A stretch of DNA of 11,560 nucleotides from Actinomycetes bacterium. Its GTDB lineage: Bacteria; Actinomycetota; Actinomycetes; Actinomycetales; Demequinaceae. Position numbers and translations under genes: made by a program. Location: contig JAEZXC010000007.1 of assembly GCA_023442845.1 (NCBI GenBank), forward strand, positions 1-11,560, in the 5' to 3' direction. Under the pieces are notes generated by a model, which did not search any database, was not told the origin of the DNA, and saw only the letters and a program-made list of their open reading frames with translations. This document shows, in pieces, positions 8,358 through 11,560 of this stretch (position 1 is its first letter; the number at the start of each line of letters is the position of its first letter).

Positions 8358-9176
8358 ATGAGTCACGACGCCGACGCTGACTTCCGTGACGATCTCGCGC
8401 CCGTCGAACCCAGGTGGGCGGATGCTGAGGTGGGCCGCGGTTTGCCTGGCCGCCTCGTTGCCGAAGCGGGCGGCACCTTTGTGCTTATCGCTGCAGGCCT
8501 CGGCACCGTTTTCTTGGTCCAGCCCTTCAACCAAGGCTCAACGGTTGTGCCTGGCCTTGGTTTCGGACTCGCCTTATTCGTCATGACGGCGGTGCTGCAC
8601 CGGGTGTCAGGGGCGCATCTGAACCCGGCAGTCACCCTTGGCATGTGGGCCGCAGGCCGGTTTCCGGGGCGCGACATTGCGCTCTACGTGCTCGCACAAG
8701 TCGTTGGCGCAATCGCGGCTGGCGCAGCCCTGCTCGGGCTGGCGACGCTGCGACCAGGCGCCGACGTCGGCCGCACGTCGCTCACCGCCCTGTCCAACGG
8801 CTGGGGCAGCCACTCAACGTGGCAGCTCTCGGTGTGGGAGACACTCGGCGTCGAAACCCTCCTCCTTGCTGCTTTCGTCGCAGTCGTTCTCGCCGCCACG
8901 TCACTGACAGCGAATACAAACCACGTGCCGGCGGCGATCGGTATCACCTTCGGTGCGCTCGTGACGGTGACGATTCCACTGACGAATGGGTCGATTAATC
9001 CCGCACGCTCGACAGCGACAGCAGTCTTTGCCGAGTCATGGGCGCTCGGTCAGTTGTGGACGTGGTGGCTCGCTGCGATCGTCGCTGGGATGGTCGTGGG
9101 CCTTGCATTCCGCGCGTTCGGCGCACCGGACGATCTCGAGGACCCGAAAGCCCATTCCGCGCCACGGGCCCCCTAA
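8358..9176 (+). CDS. MIP-family channel, AqpZ-like aquaporin with altered selectivity filter
   Basis: Six-helix inner-membrane channel of 272 aa. Both pore motifs are intact: SGAHLNPAVT (NPA at 89-91) and NGSINPARST (NPA at 214-216). The sequence aligns without gaps to E. coli AqpZ around both pore loops. The four filter positions then read Phe69 (AqpZ F43), Val202 (AqpZ H174), Gly211 (AqpZ T183) and Arg217 (AqpZ R189). Losing the histidine and threonine makes a wider, less polar filter, as in plant NIP channels, so glycerol, small acids or metalloids are possible cargo. About 28 N-terminal and 20 C-terminal residues are extra, acidic and probably cytoplasmic. ATG 8358 is chosen because GGAGG precedes it by 6 nt. 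The stop overlaps the stop of the convergent DUF3017 gene by 4 bp. Whether it conducts water cannot be told. Confidence 0.92.
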   Translation: MSHDADADFRDDLAPVEPRWADAEVGRGLPGRLVAEAGGTFVLIAAGLGTVFLVQPFNQGSTVVPGLGFGLALFVMTAVLHRVSGAHLNPAVTLGMWAAGRFPGRDIALYVLAQVVGAIAAGAALLGLATLRPGADVGRTSLTALSNGWGSHSTWQLSVWETLGVETLLLAAFVAVVLAATSLTANTNHVPAAIGITFGALVTVTIPLTNGSINPARSTATAVFAESWALGQLWTWWLAAIVAGMVVGLAFRAFGAPDDLEDPKAHSAPRAP

Positions 9177-9436
9177 TCGAGTGGCGTCGTAAAGCCGAGG
9201 TAGAGCAGCGCTGCGCCAAATGCCGCCAGCACCGCAACATCGATCACCCGGTTGCGGACAACGAAGGCCCGCCGTAGCGGCGTAAAGAGCCGCGCTGCGG
9301 CGCCCGCGACGGCAAACACGCCCATTCCAACGATGGCGACGCGCGCTGACACAACGAGCGCGACGACGACAAACAGGAGCGCGCCCGTGAGAACGAGCAC
9401 GGCAACCCGCCCCGAGGTCACGACCGGTTCCGACAT
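9173..9436 (-). CDS. DUF3017 small membrane protein, coupled to purH
   Basis: An 87-aa hydrophobic protein with three predicted membrane segments (about residues 11-30, 32-50 and 64-82). The conserved basic loop between the last two, RLFTPLRRAFVVRNRVIDV, is what identifies the actinobacterial DUF3017 family. Its function is not known. The ribosome site AGGAG lies 5 nt before the ATG and includes bases of the purH stop codon, with only 8 bp between the two genes, so translation is very likely coupled to purH. DUF3017 genes commonly sit beside purH, folD or mdh in actinobacteria, which suggests a conserved link to this metabolism, but nothing in the sequence gives a mechanism. The TAG stop overlaps the aquaporin stop on the other strand by 4 bp. 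Confidence 0.85.
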   Translation of the reverse strand: MSEPVVTSGRVAVLVLTGALLFVVVALVVSARVAIVGMGVFAVAGAAARLFTPLRRAFVVRNRVIDVAVLAAFGAALLYLGFTTPLD

Positions 9437-9444
9437 TGCTGCTC

Positions 9445-11004
9445 CTAGTGGAAGAAGTGCCGCGCACCCGTGTGGAACAGGGCAATACCGGCGTTCTCAG
9501 CCGCCTCGATGACGGCGTCGTCGCGAATCGAACCCCCAGGCGATACGACGGCGGTGACTCCTGCGTCGATAAGAACCTGGAGGCCGTCGGGGAAGGGGAA
9601 GAAGGCGTCCGACGCGGCGACTGCCCCGGCGGCGCGCTCGGCTCCGGCGCGCTCGACGGCGAGGCGGCACGAATCGACGCGGTTGACCTGCCCCATCCCG
9701 ATGCCGACGGCTGCGCCGTCCTTCGCGAGGAGGATCGCGTTCGATTTCACTGAACGACATGCCCGCCACGCGAACTCAAGATCAGCCATCACCTCGTCCG
9801 ACGGGCGCGCACCTGCAACGAGCGTCCACGTCGAGGCGGGGTCGCCGGGCGCGTCCACCGCGTCGGTTTGCTGGACCAGCAGCCCTCCCGAGATACGGCG
9901 GAACTCGAGCCCTGCGGTGACGGGGTCGATCTCAAGGATGCGCAGGTTCTTCTTTGCCGTGAGCACGTCGAGTGCCCCTGGCTCGTAGCCGGGTGCGGCG
10001 ATCACCTCGGTGAAGATGTCGGCAATCTGGCGGGCAGCCTCAGCCGTCACAACGCGATTTGCGGCGATAACGCCGCCGTAGGCCGAGACCGGGTCCGTGT
10101 CATGTGCACGCCGGTGCGCCTCGGCGACATCCGAACCAACGGCGATGCCACACGGGTTCGCGTGCTTGATGATTGCCACGGCCGTCGTGTCATGGTCATA
10201 GGCCGCGCGTACCGCTGCATCGGCGTCGACGTAGTTGTTGTAGCTCATCTCCTTGCCGTGGAGTTGGCGTGCGTGCGCGATGCCGCCGCCTACGTACGGG
10301 TCCCCATAAACGGCAGCACGCTGGTGCGGGTTCTCGCCGTAACGCAAGGTGCCAAGGCGTGTGTACGAGGAGGCGCTCCACGCGGGGAACCCGGTGCCCT
10401 CGTCGTCGGGCGCAACAACATTGCCCATCCACGAGGCGACGTGAATGTCGTAATCGGCGGTGTGGCGGAAGGCTCGGGCTGCGAGCGCCTGGCGCTCAGC
10501 GAGAGTGAAGCCACCTGCACGCACGGCGTCGATGACGGCGGCGTAATCCGCGGGGCTCACAACAATGGCAACCGACGGGTGATTCTTTGCTGCCGCGCGC
10601 ACCATTGAGGGACCACCGATATCGATCTGCTCGATGACGTCATCCTGACCAGCACCCGACGCCACGGTCTGGACGAAGGGATAGAGGTTGACGACAACGA
10701 GGTCGAAGGGCTCGATCTCAAGTTCTGCGAGCTGGGCGCGGTGCGACTCAAGACGACGATCAGCGAGGATGCCGGCGTGCACACGCGGGTGGAGCGTCTT
10801 GACCCGGCCGTCGAGGCATTCGGGAAAACCGGTGAGGCTTTCGACCGCAGTCACAGCCACACCTGCAGACGCGATGCGCGCCGCCGTCGAACCGGTGGAG
10901 ACGATCTCCACCCCGGCGTCGGCCAAAGCGGCAACAAGGTCCTCAAGCCCGGCCTTGTCGTACACCGAAATCAATGCCCGCTTGATCGCAAGGCGCTCAG
11001 TCAT
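9445..11004 (-). CDS. purH: Bifunctional AICAR transformylase / IMP cyclohydrolase
   Basis: PurH performs the last two steps of IMP synthesis: it formylates AICAR (ZMP) with 10-formyl-THF and closes the ring to IMP. The product is 519 aa, the usual length. The N-terminal cyclohydrolase (MGS-like) domain covers about residues 1-145, with [14 protein letters not shown] and the [14 protein letters not shown] segment. The transformylase domain has RYGENPHQ (221-228) and KHANPCG, with catalytic Lys280 and His281, and ends in [10 protein letters not shown] and the family-typical [12 protein letters not shown] 11004 is chosen over longer in-frame options because GGAAGGA lies about 8 nt upstream and the domain starts immediately. 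The purN stop overlaps this start as ATGA. Its substrate ZMP is the ligand of the riboswitch ahead of glyA, which links the two ends of the window. Confidence 0.97.
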   Translation of the reverse strand: MTERLAIKRALISVYDKAGLEDLVAALADAGVEIVSTGSTAARIASAGVAVTAVESLTGFPECLDGRVKTLHPRVHAGILADRRLESHRAQLAELEIEPFDLVVVNLYPFVQTVASGAGQDDVIEQIDIGGPSMVRAAAKNHPSVAIVVSPADYAAVIDAVRAGGFTLAERQALAARAFRHTADYDIHVASWMGNVVAPDDEGTGFPAWSASSYTRLGTLRYGENPHQRAAVYGDPYVGGGIAHARQLHGKEMSYNNYVDADAAVRAAYDHDTTAVAIIKHANPCGIAVGSDVAEAHRRAHDTDPVSAYGGVIAANRVVTAEAARQIADIFTEVIAAPGYEPGALDVLTAKKNLRILEIDPVTAGLEFRRISGGLLVQQTDAVDAPGDPASTWTLVAGARPSDEVMADLEFAWRACRSVKSNAILLAKDGAAVGIGMGQVNRVDSCRLAVERAGAERAAGAVAASDAFFPFPDGLQVLIDAGVTAVVSPGGSIRDDAVIEAAENAGIALFHTGARHFFH

Positions 11005-11560
11005 GCTGTGGGTCCTTCCAGTGCCGTGCCGAGCCGCGTGCGGCGTCCGTCGACTGTCCATCCGTATCGCACCATCGTGCCGATGGTGGTGACCACAAGA
11101 TCTCGCTCAACGACTTTGATGCGTTCATGCAAGGTGGCTTCGGTGTCATCTTCTCGTACTTCGACCGGTACCTGCGCAAGCAGCGGCCCGGTGTCGACTC
11201 CCTCGTCGACGAGCATGACGCTGCACCCGGTGACCTTCACCCCTGCTGCGAGCGCATCGCGCACACCGTGGGCGCCAGGAAAGGATGGCAACAGGGCCGG
11301 ATGGGTGTTGACGATGCGTCCTGCTTGTGAGGAGAGCAACGGCGACCCGATGAGTCGCATGAATCCCGCACAGACGACGAGGTCGGGTTCGAACATCTCG
11401 ACCGTGCGGGCGAGTGCCTCATCCCACGTGGCGCGGTCAGGGAAGTCGTGCGGACTGACGACCGCCGTTGGCAGGCCCGCCTGCGTCGCGATCGCGAGGC
11501 CGCCAGCGTCGGCACGGTCAGAGATGACGGCCACAATCCGGGCACCGTACGCAGGGTCTT
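11001..11560 (-). CDS. purN: Phosphoribosylglycinamide formyltransferase, partial (5' end outside window)
   Basis: PurN formylates GAR with 10-formyl-THF, the third step of purine synthesis. About 186 residues are visible; the reading frame stays open to the window edge as [20 protein letters not shown], which matches the family, so the GTG at 11534 is not the start and roughly the first 20-30 residues are missing. The active site is complete: [15 protein letters not shown] holds the catalytic Asn and His, and the Asp 36 residues after the His lies in [10 protein letters not shown], as in E. coli (N106, H108, D144). The stop overlaps the purH ATG by 4 nt (ATGA), giving a tightly coupled purN–purH–DUF3017 unit. 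Confidence 0.95.
   Translation of the reverse strand, partial: DPAYGARIVAVISDRADAGGLAIATQAGLPTAVVSPHDFPDRATWDEALARTVEMFEPDLVVCAGFMRLIGSPLLSSQAGRIVNTHPALLPSFPGAHGVRDALAAGVKVTGCSVMLVDEGVDTGPLLAQVPVEVREDDTEATLHERIKVVERDLVVTTIGTMVRYGWTVDGRRTRLGTALEGPTA

Overview
The window comes from a high-GC bacterium that reads as an actinobacterium, most likely of the Micrococcales type. This is an inference from base composition, the purH–DUF3017 pair, the eukaryote-like NADP isocitrate dehydrogenase next to a cytosolic-type malate dehydrogenase, and a ZTP riboswitch in front of glyA–folD. A chemoreceptor gene suggests a motile organism. Almost the whole window is densely packed chromosomal housekeeping sequence. 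I see no insertion sequence, phage gene, CRISPR array, tRNA or rRNA.

Layout, left to right. (1) Minus strand, 1-1470: a ZTP (pfl) riboswitch leads into glyA, whose stop overlaps what looks like the first codons of folD at the window edge. (2) Plus strand, about 1569-3383: a methyl-accepting chemotaxis receptor whose 5' end looks frameshifted. (3) Minus strand, 3391-4972: a GNAT acetyltransferase followed by a DUF4190-type membrane protein with an unrecognised outside domain. (4) Plus strand, 5022-5876: purU, formyl-THF deformylase. (5) Minus strand, 5921-8182: icd–mdh, two TCA-cycle enzymes in one probable transcript. (6) Plus strand, 8358-9176: an AqpZ-like channel with an altered selectivity filter. 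(7) Minus strand, 9173 to the right edge: purN–purH–DUF3017, with overlapping or nearly touching reading frames.

The linking theme is one-carbon metabolism. GlyA makes 5,10-methylene-THF and glycine; FolD converts methylene-THF to 10-formyl-THF; PurN and PurH spend 10-formyl-THF on purine synthesis; PurU hydrolyses surplus 10-formyl-THF to formate and THF. The riboswitch senses ZTP/ZMP. ZMP is the PurH substrate and accumulates when 10-formyl-THF is short, so it would raise GlyA/FolD output at that moment.

I did not find an undescribed multi-gene system. The items most worth a second look are the riboswitch, the apparent frameshift at a TTCG repeat in the receptor together with a sigma-28/WhiG-like promoter, and the F-V-G-R selectivity filter of the aquaporin.
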